DNA of 64,000 bases from Pseudomonadota bacterium (GCA_963205025.1 CAUJHO010000050.1:1-64000); one strand, 5' to 3'. Counted from the stretch's first letter, positions 45,898 to 57,649 are shown. Made by a program: numbers and translations. Notes: a model not told the origin generated them from the sequence alone.

Positions 45898-46686
45898 CTA
45901 CAACGCCGTCCGGAGGGTCCACAGCTCGGGGAAGGCCCGCTTGGACAGGGTCGAGGCCAGATAGGCGACGCCGGGTGTGCCGCCGGTGCCCTTCTTGCCG
46001 CCGATGATCCGCTCGACCGTCAGCACATGCTTGTGCCGCCAGGTGATCATGGCGTCGTCGAGGTCCATCAGCTTTTCGGCCAGCTGATAAAGTTCCCACC
46101 ACTGGTGGGTGTCGCGATAAACCATCAGCCAGGCCGCCTCGACTTCCGCAGAGGGGACATAGGCCTGGGTGACGTCGCGGTTCAGCACGCTTTCGGGCAC
46201 CGGCAGGCCGAACTGGGCCAGCTGGAAAAGGGCGTCGTCGTACAGGCTGGGCATCTCCAGGGCTTCGACCAGGGCGGCATGGGCCGCCGGCCGATCGGTG
46301 TGGAACCTCAAGAAGGTCGGGTCCTTCAGGCCGAGCAGATATTCCAGCCGTCGGAATTGATCCGACTGGAAGCCGGACGACCCGCCCAACTGGGCCCGGA
46401 ACGACAGATAGTCCGCCGGCGTCATGGTCGACAGAATGTCCCAGCTCTGGGTCATCACCGCCTGGATGCGGCTGACGCGCGCCAGCGACTTGTAGGCAGG
46501 GACCAGATCACCGGCCCGGATCAGCCGCTTGGCAAGGCCGACCTCGTGCAGGATCTGCTTGAGCCACAGTTCCTTGGTCTGGTGGATGATGACGAACAGC
46601 ATCTCGTCGTGCTGTTCGCTCTGCGGATTCTGCGCCGTCAGCACCTGGTCGAGCGTCAGGTAGCGGGCATAGGTCATGTCGGTCAT
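45898..46686 (-). CDS. kynA: Tryptophan 2,3-dioxygenase
   Basis: A 262-residue heme enzyme that opens the indole ring of L-tryptophan to N-formylkynurenine, the first step of the kynurenine route. Seen: LTLDQVLTAQNP, EMLFVIIHQTKELWLKQ (with the substrate-contact histidine), GSSGFQSDQFRRLEY and the heme-binding WRHKHVLTVERIIGGKKGTGGTPG at the C-terminus. Start ATG at 46686. kynB is not in the window; the class V PLP gene nearby may act downstream. Confidence 0.94.
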   Translation of the reverse strand: MTDMTYARYLTLDQVLTAQNPQSEQHDEMLFVIIHQTKELWLKQILHEVGLAKRLIRAGDLVPAYKSLARVSRIQAVMTQSWDILSTMTPADYLSFRAQLGGSSGFQSDQFRRLEYLLGLKDPTFLRFHTDRPAAHAALVEALEMPSLYDDALFQLAQFGLPVPESVLNRDVTQAYVPSAEVEAAWLMVYRDTHQWWELYQLAEKLMDLDDAMITWRHKHVLTVERIIGGKKGTGGTPGVAYLASTLSKRAFPELWTLRTAL

Positions 46687-46760
46687 GCGACCGGTTTAGG
46701 CGATTTTCGCGCGCGGTACACCGGGTCAGGTCCAAGGCGGCGACTCGCCCTGAGCGGATT

Positions 46761-47522
46761 TCAGGCCGGTTCCCTGACGGGCACCGACACCGACCGTCGC
46801 GTGACGGCCCCCTCAGGGCGGCTGCTGATCTCGGCGGACGCCTGTTCGATGGATGCGGCCAGCCGGTTCATGAACTCGGCCCGCTTCAGGCCTGGCGGCA
46901 AGGGCGGCAGATAGTTGAATATGACCCTGCCCGGCTTGAACCCGATCCCCTTGGCCGGCCAGTGCTCTCCGGCATTGGTCGCCACCGGCCAGCACGGCCC
47001 CTCCAGGTCGCGATAGATGGCCGCGACGCCGGGCTTGTAGTCGGGTTCAGCTCCCGGCAGTTGCCGCGTCCCTTCCGGGAAGATCACGACCTGACGTCCC
47101 TCTGCCAGCCGCGCGCGGGCATTGCGCACCATGTCCTTCAAGGCCTTGGCGTGGGCGCTCCGATCCACCGGGATCATCTTCGTCTTCCAGGCGAACCAGC
47201 CGATGAAGGGCACGATCATCAGCTCCTTCTTGAGGACGAAACAGGGATCGTCCAGCACAGTGAAAGGCACCACGATGTCCAGCATCGACTGGTGTTTGGG
47301 GGCCACCAGGGCCGCCCCGGTGGGCCGATTCTCCAGCCCCCGGACCTCGACCGTGATCCCCATGATCCAGCGCAGGCCGAACAGCACCATCCGGGCCCAG
47401 ATCTTGATCACCCCCATGGCCGGTCGGTGCGACATCAGCAGGGCGGGGGACATTCCGACCGCGCAGATCGGCATCGACAGGTACAGCCAGAGTGCGAACA
47501 GCGCGCGGCGAAGACTAAGCAT
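46761..47522 (-). CDS. plsC: 1-acyl-sn-glycerol-3-phosphate acyltransferase
   Basis: A 253-residue PlsC-type acyltransferase that makes phosphatidic acid. The HX4D motif is His77-Asp82 (KHQSMLD), FPEGTR is at 148-153, and an N-terminal hydrophobic helix (ALFALWLYLSMPICAVG) anchors it in the inner membrane. The ATG at 47522 overlaps the ydcF stop by 8 nt. It is the last gene of an ftsE-ftsX-ydcF-plsC run in which all junctions overlap. Confidence 0.92.
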   Translation of the reverse strand: MLSLRRALFALWLYLSMPICAVGMSPALLMSHRPAMGVIKIWARMVLFGLRWIMGITVEVRGLENRPTGAALVAPKHQSMLDIVVPFTVLDDPCFVLKKELMIVPFIGWFAWKTKMIPVDRSAHAKALKDMVRNARARLAEGRQVVIFPEGTRQLPGAEPDYKPGVAAIYRDLEGPCWPVATNAGEHWPAKGIGFKPGRVIFNYLPPLPPGLKRAEFMNRLAASIEQASAEISSRPEGAVTRRSVSVPVREPA

Positions 47523-48159
47523 CAGCAGCCCTTTCGGACGGTTCGGCCTCGGCGGCACCGTCGGGTTCGGCGCTCGGCCGCAGGACCCGGGCAAGGGCCT
47601 CGCGCACCAGGACCGCCAGATATTTGCTGTATTCGACGACCATGCGGCGCTGGCCGGCACCGGTTCGCCACCAGCTGTCGGCATTCAGTGATGGGGTCAC
47701 GACCGGATAGGGTACCAGCTCGGCACCGCGCATCATCCCCCGGATTTCGAGCATGGAGCGCGGCATATGGTAGTCGCTGGTGACCACGATCAGGCTGTCA
47801 TAGCCCTTGGCCTCGGACCAGGCGGCGATCTCCTGGGCGTTGCCGACGGTGTCCTCGGCCTCGAAGCCCAGATCGACGCAGCAGTCGAACAGCCGGTTCG
47901 ATCCGGCCGTGACCTCCCTCAGTTCTCTGCGCTGGACCTGACGGTTGACGCCGGACACCAGCAACCGCTCGCCCCGTCCGGCAGCGAGCAGCCGCAGGGC
48001 CTCATTGATGCGTGCATCCGAGGCCCCGGTCAGGACCACGATGCCGTCGGCGCGACCGGGATCGGCCGCCGGCGTCATCATCTCGATGCGGTCGGCAAAG
48101 GCCAGCAGGCCGGCCAGCCAGATGATCAGGATCACGGCGACGGCCGCCAGATACTTCAT
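47515..48159 (-). CDS. YdcF/ElyC family protein (DUF218)
   Basis: A 214-residue inner membrane protein with one N-terminal segment (LAAVAVILIIWLAGLLAFA) and a DUF218 domain: DGIVVLTGASDARINEAL, ERLLVSGVN, DLGFEAEDTVGNAQEIAAW and VVTSDYHMPRSMLE are typical. Members such as ElyC act in envelope biogenesis and undecaprenyl or peptidoglycan lipid metabolism. The ATG at 48159 overlaps ftsX by 4 nt; plsC overlaps its end. Confidence 0.85.
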   Translation of the reverse strand: MKYLAAVAVILIIWLAGLLAFADRIEMMTPAADPGRADGIVVLTGASDARINEALRLLAAGRGERLLVSGVNRQVQRRELREVTAGSNRLFDCCVDLGFEAEDTVGNAQEIAAWSEAKGYDSLIVVTSDYHMPRSMLEIRGMMRGAELVPYPVVTPSLNADSWWRTGAGQRRMVVEYSKYLAVLVREALARVLRPSAEPDGAAEAEPSERAADA

Positions 48160-49042
48160 CCCCTCGTCTCCGACAGATAGGCCAGGCGCAACAACCGCCC
48201 GACCGTAAGCCGCGCGGCGATGGCCGCCAAGCCGGCGGCCAGTACCGGTACCGGGGCGGCCAGCATCAGGTCCGGCCAGTCGAAGGGCAGGGCCGGGGTC
48301 AGGCCCCGATCGCCGCCGGTCATGATCAGCGCGGCCAGCAGGCCACAGGCCGCCAGACCGCCGCCGGCGCCGGCCACGGCGGCCAGCCACGCAAACCGGG
48401 ACTGGAATCGGTTGGTGATGAAACTCGCGCTGGCTCCCATCAGGCTGAGAGTTTCGACCATTTCGGCGCGGGCCTGAAGCGCCGCCCGGCAGGCGAAGAC
48501 GACCGCAGCGGCGGCGGCCAGCGCGGCCAGTCCAGCCAGCCCCATGGCGGCCAGGGCGGCGGTCCAGGCGGCCCGTCCGACATCGGCTCTCCAGACGGTG
48601 TGATCGTCGACCCGCGCATCCAGGCCGGCCTCGGCCAGGGCCCGTGCGAGCGCCCGTCCCGTCGCCGGATTCTCGGGATCTAGCCGCACCACGACCAGAT
48701 GCGGCAGGGGCAGGTCCGGCAGGATAGCCTCGCCCAGCCATGGACGTAGCAGACGCTCGGCCTCGGCCCGGCTCATGGCCTCGGTTTCGGTCACGCCCGG
48801 CACCCCGGCGAGCACTTCAGCGGCCCGGGCGGCGGCCTGGTCGCCGTTCTCATCGGGCCTCGGATTGACCTGGACGGTGGCTTCAGCTGCCATTGCCCGC
48901 GACCAGCCGTCGGCGGCGCGCTGGGCCGAGGCCGCCGCCATGGCCCCGAAGGTGGCCAGGAAACACAGGATCGCCACCACGCAGAACAGGGCGAAGTCAC
49001 GCCCGTCACCGCTGGGCAGCAGAGGGCCGGGGCGATAGGGGC

Positions 49043-49046
<4 letters not shown>
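48156..49046 (-). CDS. ftsX: Cell division protein FtsX
   Basis: A 296-residue ABC-type membrane component of the division-linked FtsEX complex. There is an N-terminal segment (FALFCVVAILCFLATFGAMAAASA), a periplasmic loop domain of about 100 residues, and three C-terminal segments. ARAEMVETLSLMGASASFITNRFQSRFAWL is the conserved FtsX cytoplasmic region. FtsEX gates peptidoglycan hydrolases at the septum. Overlaps ftsE (4 nt) and ydcF (4 nt). Confidence 0.92.
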
Positions 49047-51266
<2,220 letters not shown>

Positions 51267-51428
51267 ATCCGGTCGACAGTGCCCGGCTCAGCTCTGCCTC
51301 CCAAAATACAGGAGATCGACGGGCGCGCGCCGCACACCCGAATGCCGATGAGATCGAGGCCCGTCGTGCTTGCCGTTGCCTGATCCCCCGGGTTGCGGTT
51401 AGGTCAGGCCTTCCTTGGGAGGGATTCC

Positions 51429-53492
51429 ATGACCGATCAGACCGCGCCTGCCGCGAACGACTCCGCGCCGGCTCCTGGACGCCGGCTTGAACTGACCATC
51501 CGGGCCGTGGTGCTCGGCTGTATGCTGGCGGTGATCTTCACGGCGGCCAACACCTATCTGGGCCTGCAGGTGGGTCTGACCTTCGCCTCGGCCATTCCGG
51601 CGGCGGTCATCTCCATGACCATCCTGCGCGCGCTCAGGAACTCGACCATCTGGGAAAACATGACGGTCCAGACCGTGGCCTCGGTCGGCGGGGCCATGAG
51701 CGCGATCATTTTCGTGCTTCCCGGCCTGGTCATGGTCGGCTGGTGGCTGGAGTTTCCGTTCTGGGAATCGGTCCTGATCTGTGTGCTCGGCGGGGTGCTG
51801 GGCGTGACCTTCTCGATCCCGCTGCGCCGGGCGCTGGTGGTCAATGGCGGCCTGCCCTACCCCGAAGGCGTCGCCGCCGCCGAGGTTCTGAAGGTCGGCT
51901 CACCCGGCGACGACCAGAGCGAGGAGGCGGTTCGCGAGAATAAGGCCGGCCTCTGGGTCGTGGTCTGGGGGTCCATCGTTTCGGCGGTCTATGCCCTCGG
52001 CGTGTCGGCCCGGGCCTTCGCCGGTGAAGCGGCCAAATTCATCCAGCTTCCGGCCGCCCTCGGCGGCGGTGCCACCGGTGTCGGCGTCGGGATGCAGTTC
52101 GCCCTGCTGGGAGCCGGTCACCTGATCGGCCTGGCGGTTGGGCTGGCTCAGCTGTTCGGCCTGTTCCTGGCCTGGGCCATCGCCGTGCCGATCATGACCT
52201 CGCCCGACTATATCGCCTGGTGTCAGAGCCTGGGCCTGGATTCCATCGCCGCCGGTCTGGCCGGGGCGCCGCCCGAGGAACTTGCCAGCACGGTCTGGGC
52301 CCGCGAGGTCCGCTTCATGGGGGCCGGCGTCATCGGCGTGGCCGCCATCTGGACCCTGATCAAGCTGGCCGGTCCGCTGATCGGCGGTCTGACCTCGGCC
52401 CTGGCGGCCAACAAGGCGCGGCAGTCCGGTCAGGAGCTGGCCATCGTCGAGCGCGACATTCCGATCACCTGGGTCGCCCTGCTGTCGCTGATCTCGCTGG
52501 GCGGCATCGGCATTCTGCTGACGGTGGTGGCCAACGGCATGGGTCTGGGTGCGGCCGGTCCTCTGCTGGTCATTGGCGGCCTGATCTATGTGGTTGTCAT
52601 CGGCTTTGCGGTCGCCGCCATCTGCGGCTACATGGCCGGCCTGATCGGATCGTCCAACAGCCCGGTCTCGGGCGTCGGTATCCTCGCCATCGTCATCGCC
52701 TCGCTGTTGATGCTGGTGGTGCTGGGGATCACCGGCCTGCCGGCCGACCCCTCCGTGGTCGCCTTCGCCCTGATCGTGACCGCCATCGTCTTTGCCGTGG
52801 CCGTCATCGCCAATGACAACCTTCAGGACCTCAAGACCGCCCAACTGGTCGAGGCGACCCCCTGGCGTCAGCAGATCGCGCTGATCATCGGCTGTGCCGC
52901 CGGGGCCCTGGTCATTCCGTTCGTCCTGAACCAGCTGAACGCCGCCTTCGGCTTCGAGGGTGGCCCGGCCGGACTGGCCAACGAGCCGCTGGCCGCGCCG
53001 CAGGCGACCCTGATTTCGGCCCTGGCGCGCGGCGTGATTTCTGGCGACCTGCGGTGGGATCTGATCGGGGTCGGGGCCGCCATCGGTGTGGCGGTCATCA
53101 TTCTCGATGAGATTCTGCGTCGCGCGACCGGCGACAAGATCAAGCTGCCGCCCCTGGCCGTCGGTATCGGCTTCTACCTGCCGGCGGCGGTCACCTTCAT
53201 GCTGGTGATCGGGGCCGTCGTTGGCTTCTTCTACAATCGTACGGTGGCCGGCCGGTCCTATGGCGAGGTCGCGCGGCGCATGGGCGTGCTGCTGGCCTCA
53301 GGCCTGATCGTGGGCGAGAGCCTGTTCGGCGTCTTCAACGCCGCCACCATCGTCGCCACCCAGAACGCCGAATGGGCCGTCATCCCGGCCTTCGCCAACG
53401 GTTGGCCGGCCATGCTGATCGGGATCGCCGTCTTCGCGGCCCTGACCTATGGACTGTACAGCTGGATCATCCGGCGCTCGGCGAGGGTCTAG
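51429..53492 (+). CDS. OPT family oligopeptide transporter
   Basis: A 687-residue polytopic inner membrane protein with about 14-16 segments. LTIRAVVLGCMLAVIFTAANTYLGLQVGLTFASAIPAAV and NGGLPYPEGVAAAEVLK are hallmarks of bacterial OPT transporters; IGSSNSPVSGVGI is another family motif. Members move oligopeptides or metal-peptide chelates by proton symport. GGGAGGGA precedes the ATG at 51429. A strong intrinsic terminator follows at 53516. No peptidase or metal gene is linked, so the substrate is open. Confidence 0.92.
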   Translation: MTDQTAPAANDSAPAPGRRLELTIRAVVLGCMLAVIFTAANTYLGLQVGLTFASAIPAAVISMTILRALRNSTIWENMTVQTVASVGGAMSAIIFVLPGLVMVGWWLEFPFWESVLICVLGGVLGVTFSIPLRRALVVNGGLPYPEGVAAAEVLKVGSPGDDQSEEAVRENKAGLWVVVWGSIVSAVYALGVSARAFAGEAAKFIQLPAALGGGATGVGVGMQFALLGAGHLIGLAVGLAQLFGLFLAWAIAVPIMTSPDYIAWCQSLGLDSIAAGLAGAPPEELASTVWAREVRFMGAGVIGVAAIWTLIKLAGPLIGGLTSALAANKARQSGQELAIVERDIPITWVALLSLISLGGIGILLTVVANGMGLGAAGPLLVIGGLIYVVVIGFAVAAICGYMAGLIGSSNSPVSGVGILAIVIASLLMLVVLGITGLPADPSVVAFALIVTAIVFAVAVIANDNLQDLKTAQLVEATPWRQQIALIIGCAAGALVIPFVLNQLNAAFGFEGGPAGLANEPLAAPQATLISALARGVISGDLRWDLIGVGAAIGVAVIILDEILRRATGDKIKLPPLAVGIGFYLPAAVTFMLVIGAVVGFFYNRTVAGRSYGEVARRMGVLLASGLIVGESLFGVFNAATIVATQNAEWAVIPAFANGWPAMLIGIAVFAALTYGLYSWIIRRSARV

Positions 53493-53515
53493 TTGCAACT
53501 GCGACGCCTCTGATG

Positions 53516-53541
53516 TCCCCCGCCGGTTCGCCGGCGGGGGA
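53516..53541 (+). terminator. Rho-independent terminator of the OPT gene
   Basis: An 11-bp GC-rich stem (tcccccgccgg / ccggcggggga) with loop ttcg, followed by tttcattt. It lies 24 nt past the stop and isolates the OPT gene from the riboswitch transcript. Confidence 0.88.
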
Positions 53542-53564
53542 TTTCATTTGAGCGGTTGGCGCGC

Positions 53565-53670
53565 TACACCCGCCGCGAACGGTCCGGGGGAAGGCGGTGT
53601 GATTCCGCCACTGTGCCCGCAACGGTAAGCAGGTCCGCCTGTCAGTCCGAATGCCCGACCGTCCACGTCG
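53565..53670 (+). promoter_or_regulatory. Cobalamin riboswitch
   Basis: The core gattccgccactgtgcccg (from 53601), followed by caacggtaagc, is the conserved cobalamin aptamer signature, and agtccgaatgcccgacc (from 53644) is the B12-box-like segment. It lies 145 nt before the btuB start. The following expression platform holds gggaccag (53685-53692), exactly complementary to ctggtccc (53766-53773), which could form the on/off helix. Cobalamin binding is expected to repress btuB. Confidence 0.92.
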
Positions 53671-53814
53671 CTCGCCTTGCGTTCGGGACCAGACGCCAGG
53701 CCGGGAAATCCGTCGCAGCGACGCGATCGGCCGCCCTCCCTTGCCGGAGGATCGCTGTCGCTGACCTGGTCCCACGCGCGGCCTCGCGGGATCGAGCGAT
53801 GGACCCAAAGCGTC

Positions 53815-55644
53815 ATGAAACGCACCCTCCTTCTGGTCACGGCCTTTGGCCTGACCCTCTCGACTCCCGCCCTGGCCCAGCCCGTTGACGACACCGAGCT
53901 GGACGAGATCATCGTCACCGCCACCCGGCTGGATGCGCCGCTGGACATCACGCCGGGGGCCCACGTCATCGACGCGGCCCGGATCGAGGGGTCCGGCGCG
54001 GTCTTCGCCTCGGACCTGCTGGCCGAGATCCCCGGCGTCAGCCTCTACAGCCAGGGCGCGCCCGGCGGCGTCACCTCGGTGCGTCTGCGCGGGGCGGCCC
54101 AGGACAAGACCCTGGTGCTGCTGGACGGCGTGCCCCTGAACGATCCGTCCCAGCCGGCCGGCGGCTATGACTTTGCCGGTCTGGAGCTGGCCGATATCGG
54201 CCGCATTGAGGTGCTGAACGGGCCGCAGGGGTCGCTGTGGGGGTCCGATGCGATCGGCGGCGTCATCGCCCTGACCAGCCGCGAGCTGGACGGCGCCCGC
54301 CTCAACCTCGAGGCCGGTTCGATGCAGACGCTCAATGCCGCCGCCGCCATCGGCGCGAGCGGTGAGGCCGGAGCCTTCGGGGCGTCGTTGTCGGCATTTC
54401 GCACCGACGGCGTCTCGCGCGCGGCGGCGGGCACCGAGGTCGACGGCTTCGAAGGCTATTCTGCCGGCCTGAACGGACGGCTTCAGCTGGGAGCCGCCAC
54501 GCTCCAGGCTCGTCTCCGCTACAACCGGTCCCAGGCCGAGATCGACGGCTATCCGGCCCCCGCCTACGTCCTGGCCGACACCGACGAATTCTCTGACACC
54601 GAAAGCCTGTCCGGCCTCGTCCGGCTCGGAGGCTCACTGTTCGGTCTGGATCAGAGCCTGACCCTTGCTCGTTCCGACATCGACCGGTCGATCACCGGCG
54701 GTGCCTTCCCCTCACGCTATACCGGTGGCCGCGACCTGTGGCGCTGGCAGGCCGGCACCGCCCTGTTCGATCAGCGGCTTGATCTGGTCGTCGGGGCGGA
54801 ACGCGAGCACGCCCGCGGCGATCTCTCGACCGGCACCGAGGCCCAGTCCGGCACCACCTCGGCCTTTTCGGTTGGGCGATTGGCCGTGTCAGACCGGGTC
54901 ACGGCCTCGCTCAGCGCCCGCATCGACAGCCCCGACGACTATGACGCCGAGACGACCCTGCGCGCCGGCCTGGCCTTTCAGCTGACCCCCGGCCTGACCC
55001 TCAGCGCCGCCTGGGGTCAGGGCTTCAAGACCCCCACCATCAGCCAGACCCTGTGCGACTTCTGCTTTGCGCTCAGCCCCTTTCCAACGCTGCGGCCCGA
55101 GCGGGCCGAAGGTTTCGACCTGGGCCTGGCCTGGCGTTCGAGCGACGGTCGGCTGGGGCTTCGCGCCACCGCTTTCCGGCTGGAGGTCGAGGACGAGATC
55201 AGCTTCTTCTTCGATGGCCTCACCTTCGAAAGCTATTACGTCAACCTGGCCCGGACCCGCTCGACCGGGCTGGAGCTGGATGGCCACTGGGCGCTCAGCC
55301 ACGGCCTCAGCCTGCGCGCGGCCTATAGCTGGACCGACGCCGAAAATGCCCTGACGGGAGCGCGGCTCATGCGGGTGCCCGAACATGCCGGTTCGGTCGG
55401 TCTGGACTGGAACCACGGTTCGTGGCGGGCGGGCCTGACGGTGCGCGGCGAGAGTGACCAGCTCGATGTTGGGGGCGTGCGTGACGGCTTCGTCACCGCT
55501 CGCGTCACCGGCGGCTATGCTCTGGACGACACGACGGAATTGACCATCCGCGTCGAGAACCTGGCCGACACCGACTATCAGGAGGTGCTGGACTACGGCG
55601 AGCCGGGCCGTGCCGTCTATCTCGGGATCAGGCTGCGCTACTGA
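53815..55644 (+). CDS. btuB: TonB-dependent vitamin B12 receptor
   Basis: A 609-residue outer membrane receptor: signal peptide to ALA-Q near residue 22, TonB box LDEIIVTATR, plug domain (SDLLAEIPGVSLYSQG, GPQGSLWGSDAIGG) and a 22-strand-type barrel ending YLGIRLRY with the terminal aromatic residue. The cobalamin riboswitch upstream identifies the ligand as B12 or a related corrinoid. The ATG at 53815 is used. The gene ends 17 nt inside the convergent aldo/keto reductase gene. No btuCDF or cob genes are in the window. Confidence 0.93.
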   Translation: MKRTLLLVTAFGLTLSTPALAQPVDDTELDEIIVTATRLDAPLDITPGAHVIDAARIEGSGAVFASDLLAEIPGVSLYSQGAPGGVTSVRLRGAAQDKTLVLLDGVPLNDPSQPAGGYDFAGLELADIGRIEVLNGPQGSLWGSDAIGGVIALTSRELDGARLNLEAGSMQTLNAAAAIGASGEAGAFGASLSAFRTDGVSRAAAGTEVDGFEGYSAGLNGRLQLGAATLQARLRYNRSQAEIDGYPAPAYVLADTDEFSDTESLSGLVRLGGSLFGLDQSLTLARSDIDRSITGGAFPSRYTGGRDLWRWQAGTALFDQRLDLVVGAEREHARGDLSTGTEAQSGTTSAFSVGRLAVSDRVTASLSARIDSPDDYDAETTLRAGLAFQLTPGLTLSAAWGQGFKTPTISQTLCDFCFALSPFPTLRPERAEGFDLGLAWRSSDGRLGLRATAFRLEVEDEISFFFDGLTFESYYVNLARTRSTGLELDGHWALSHGLSLRAAYSWTDAENALTGARLMRVPEHAGSVGLDWNHGSWRAGLTVRGESDQLDVGGVRDGFVTARVTGGYALDDTTELTIRVENLADTDYQEVLDYGEPGRAVYLGIRLRY

Positions 55645-56506
55645 CCCACTGGCGCGGGTCCAGGGCGGTCGTGTCGTCCAGCGACAGGGTCGCCCAGTCC
55701 AGCCGCGGGCTGGGCTGGTGCGAGGCGGCGATCACCGCCCGCAGTTCGGCGGCCGAGGCCACCCCGACGATGACCGCCGAGGCCTCCGGTCGGTCCAGGG
55801 CAAAGCTCAGCGCCGCCTGCAGCGGGTCGGCCCCGGCCTCGGCCAGCATCCGGCGGATCCGCGACAGGCGCGGGCCGGCCTGAACCAGGCATTCGGGTAG
55901 GGCGTCGCGGTCCATGAACAGCAAGCCCTTAAGAAAGACCGAGCGCAGATGCACCTCAACCCCCTGTTCGGCCAGCCTTTCCACGGTGCCGTCGGCGATA
56001 AGGCGCTGATCCAGCATCGACACCGGCAGTTGAACGATGTCGGGGCTGTACCGGCGGGCCAGCTTGGCGGCCTCATCCTCGGCATAGGCCGAGAAGCCGA
56101 TCTTCTGGAACAGGCCCTCGCCCCTGAGCCGTTCGAGCCGCGCCCACAGGGCCGGACCGTCCGGTCCGTGCAGGTCCTCGGCCGAATGCACCAGGAGGCC
56201 CTCGGCCCGCGCGATACCGAGCCGTTCCAGCGAGCGCCGGGCCCGATGTTCGATCCGGTCCAGGCCTTCTGACAGCCGCACCGTGCGGGTGATCACGGAA
56301 AACGGGCTGGGGAAGGGCCAGCATCGGCCCAGCGCCCGCTCGGCGTCGCCGTAGGCGGCGGCCGTATCCACCAGGGTCAGGCCGGCCGGGGCCGCCGTGT
56401 CCAGCATGGCGCGGATTTCCGCCTCGCCGCCGCGACCGCGCGGTTCGGCGAACTGGGCCGTGCCCAGTCCCAGACGCGCACGCGAAGACACGGGGGTCAG
56501 ACTCAT
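55628..56506 (-). CDS. Aldo/keto reductase family protein
   Basis: A 292-residue TIM-barrel aldo/keto reductase. GLTLVDTAAAYGDAERALGR carries the catalytic Asp/Tyr, SLERLGIARAEGLLVHSAEDL the His region, and VIVGVAS the C-terminal cofactor area. The expected catalytic lysine near FSVITRTV reads threonine or arginine, so the chemistry may be altered. It overlaps the aminotransferase-like gene by 4 nt (ATGA). I recall such reductases in nonulosonic acid/flagellin-modification clusters; that link is an inference. Confidence 0.8.
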   Translation of the reverse strand: MSLTPVSSRARLGLGTAQFAEPRGRGGEAEIRAMLDTAAPAGLTLVDTAAAYGDAERALGRCWPFPSPFSVITRTVRLSEGLDRIEHRARRSLERLGIARAEGLLVHSAEDLHGPDGPALWARLERLRGEGLFQKIGFSAYAEDEAAKLARRYSPDIVQLPVSMLDQRLIADGTVERLAEQGVEVHLRSVFLKGLLFMDRDALPECLVQAGPRLSRIRRMLAEAGADPLQAALSFALDRPEASAVIVGVASAAELRAVIAASHQPSPRLDWATLSLDDTTALDPRQWVSSAA

Positions 56507-57561
56507 CCGGCGCGACGGCGGGGCCAGCGGCACTGATCGACCAGCGGGGCCAGCACGCGGTCATAGGCCTTGAGCAGGGTTCCGATCTCGCGGCCGGCGA
56601 TGGCCGCCGACAGGATATGGGCCCCCTGGAACATCACACCCTCTTCGGCCAGGGCCGCGCACAGGGCGGTCTCGAAAGCCGTATCCCCGGCCAGAACGCT
56701 CCAGGACGGGTCGCCATGCAGGCCGACCATCTGACTGGCACCGGTGGAAATCAGGCGCATCTGCAGTTCGGCGACAATCTCGGCCCCATGGACCTGAAGC
56801 GCCTGGGCGACGTCGTCGCGCGCGACCCGCGACAGCACCACATCGGCGGCGGCGAAGGCGGACAGGTCGGGCTGATCGCCCTGACGTTCGAACACCGACA
56901 GCAGCTCGACCGAGCCGGTGACGGCGCACAGCGAGCGGCCATTGGCCAGCGACGGACCCAGCACGACCGCGTCGGCGCGCACGCCCGAAAGCGCCTGGGC
57001 CCCACCGCGATGAACGCGCAGCGCCGAGCGACCTTCTTCGAAGATCAGCATGGCCCCGGCGCGGTCGGCCAGACGCCGAACCGCCTTGAGAAAGGACGGG
57101 GCCGCGTCCAGCGGGCGACTGACGATGGCGGCCAGCTCGCCGCCGCGCTCATCGACGAGGGCGGCCAGATCTTCGAGCGAACCGGCCCCCGACACGGCCT
57201 CATCGCAGAAATAGGCCCCGTCGCGCCCCGTGACGGTGCGGGCCGCCACCAGGACACCGGCGACAGCGTGGGACAGGGAGGATTCAAAGGCCACGGCCTC
57301 GGCATGGGGAACCATGGCCGCCAGGCGGGCTGCGACCCGTGCGGGCAGGCCGGAGGCGGCAGGATCGGAGGCGGCGGCCTCGACTTCGGGATCGTTCCAC
57401 CCCAACAGAATCGCGCCGTCGGCATTGACCAGATCGAGGCGCGAGCCGCCGTCCTCGCCCTTCAGCCAGGCCCCCGAGCGGGCCTGGGCCGTGCGCAGGA
57501 CCGAGACATAGTCGGGGGCCGGTTCGACACCCCTCACCGAAATCAAGTTGAAGCGCGTCAT
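56503..57561 (-). CDS. Degenerate class III aminotransferase-like protein
   Basis: A 352-residue protein with the fold pattern of glutamate-1-semialdehyde aminomutase-type enzymes (short: about 80 residues less than usual). The two key PLP residues are lost: MLIFEEGRSALR has Glu175 where Asp binds the pyridine nitrogen, and VVLGPSLANGRSLCAVTG has Pro203 where the Schiff-base lysine (LGK) should be. It is therefore probably a pseudo-enzyme, perhaps a regulator or scaffold. It is translationally coupled to the aldo/keto reductase. A link to flagellin sugar synthesis is possible but unproven. Confidence 0.68.
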   Translation of the reverse strand: MTRFNLISVRGVEPAPDYVSVLRTAQARSGAWLKGEDGGSRLDLVNADGAILLGWNDPEVEAAASDPAASGLPARVAARLAAMVPHAEAVAFESSLSHAVAGVLVAARTVTGRDGAYFCDEAVSGAGSLEDLAALVDERGGELAAIVSRPLDAAPSFLKAVRRLADRAGAMLIFEEGRSALRVHRGGAQALSGVRADAVVLGPSLANGRSLCAVTGSVELLSVFERQGDQPDLSAFAAADVVLSRVARDDVAQALQVHGAEIVAELQMRLISTGASQMVGLHGDPSWSVLAGDTAFETALCAALAEEGVMFQGAHILSAAIAGREIGTLLKAYDRVLAPLVDQCRWPRRRAG

Positions 57562-57576
57562 CGCGCGTCCTCCAGG

Positions 57577-57649
57577 CCTTATGCCCGATAAGGATGATGG
57601 CCCAGAAACCTTAATGGCGGCTGAGCAGAAGCCTTATGGACCCTTAATG
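57577..57649. repeat. Four CCTTA(A)TG motifs in a divergent promoter region
   Basis: CCTTATG at 57577 and 57632 and CCTTAATG at 57609 and 57642 occur within 73 bp between the aminotransferase-like gene and the DUF4190 gene. They look like repeated binding sites for one regulator. Confidence 0.35.
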
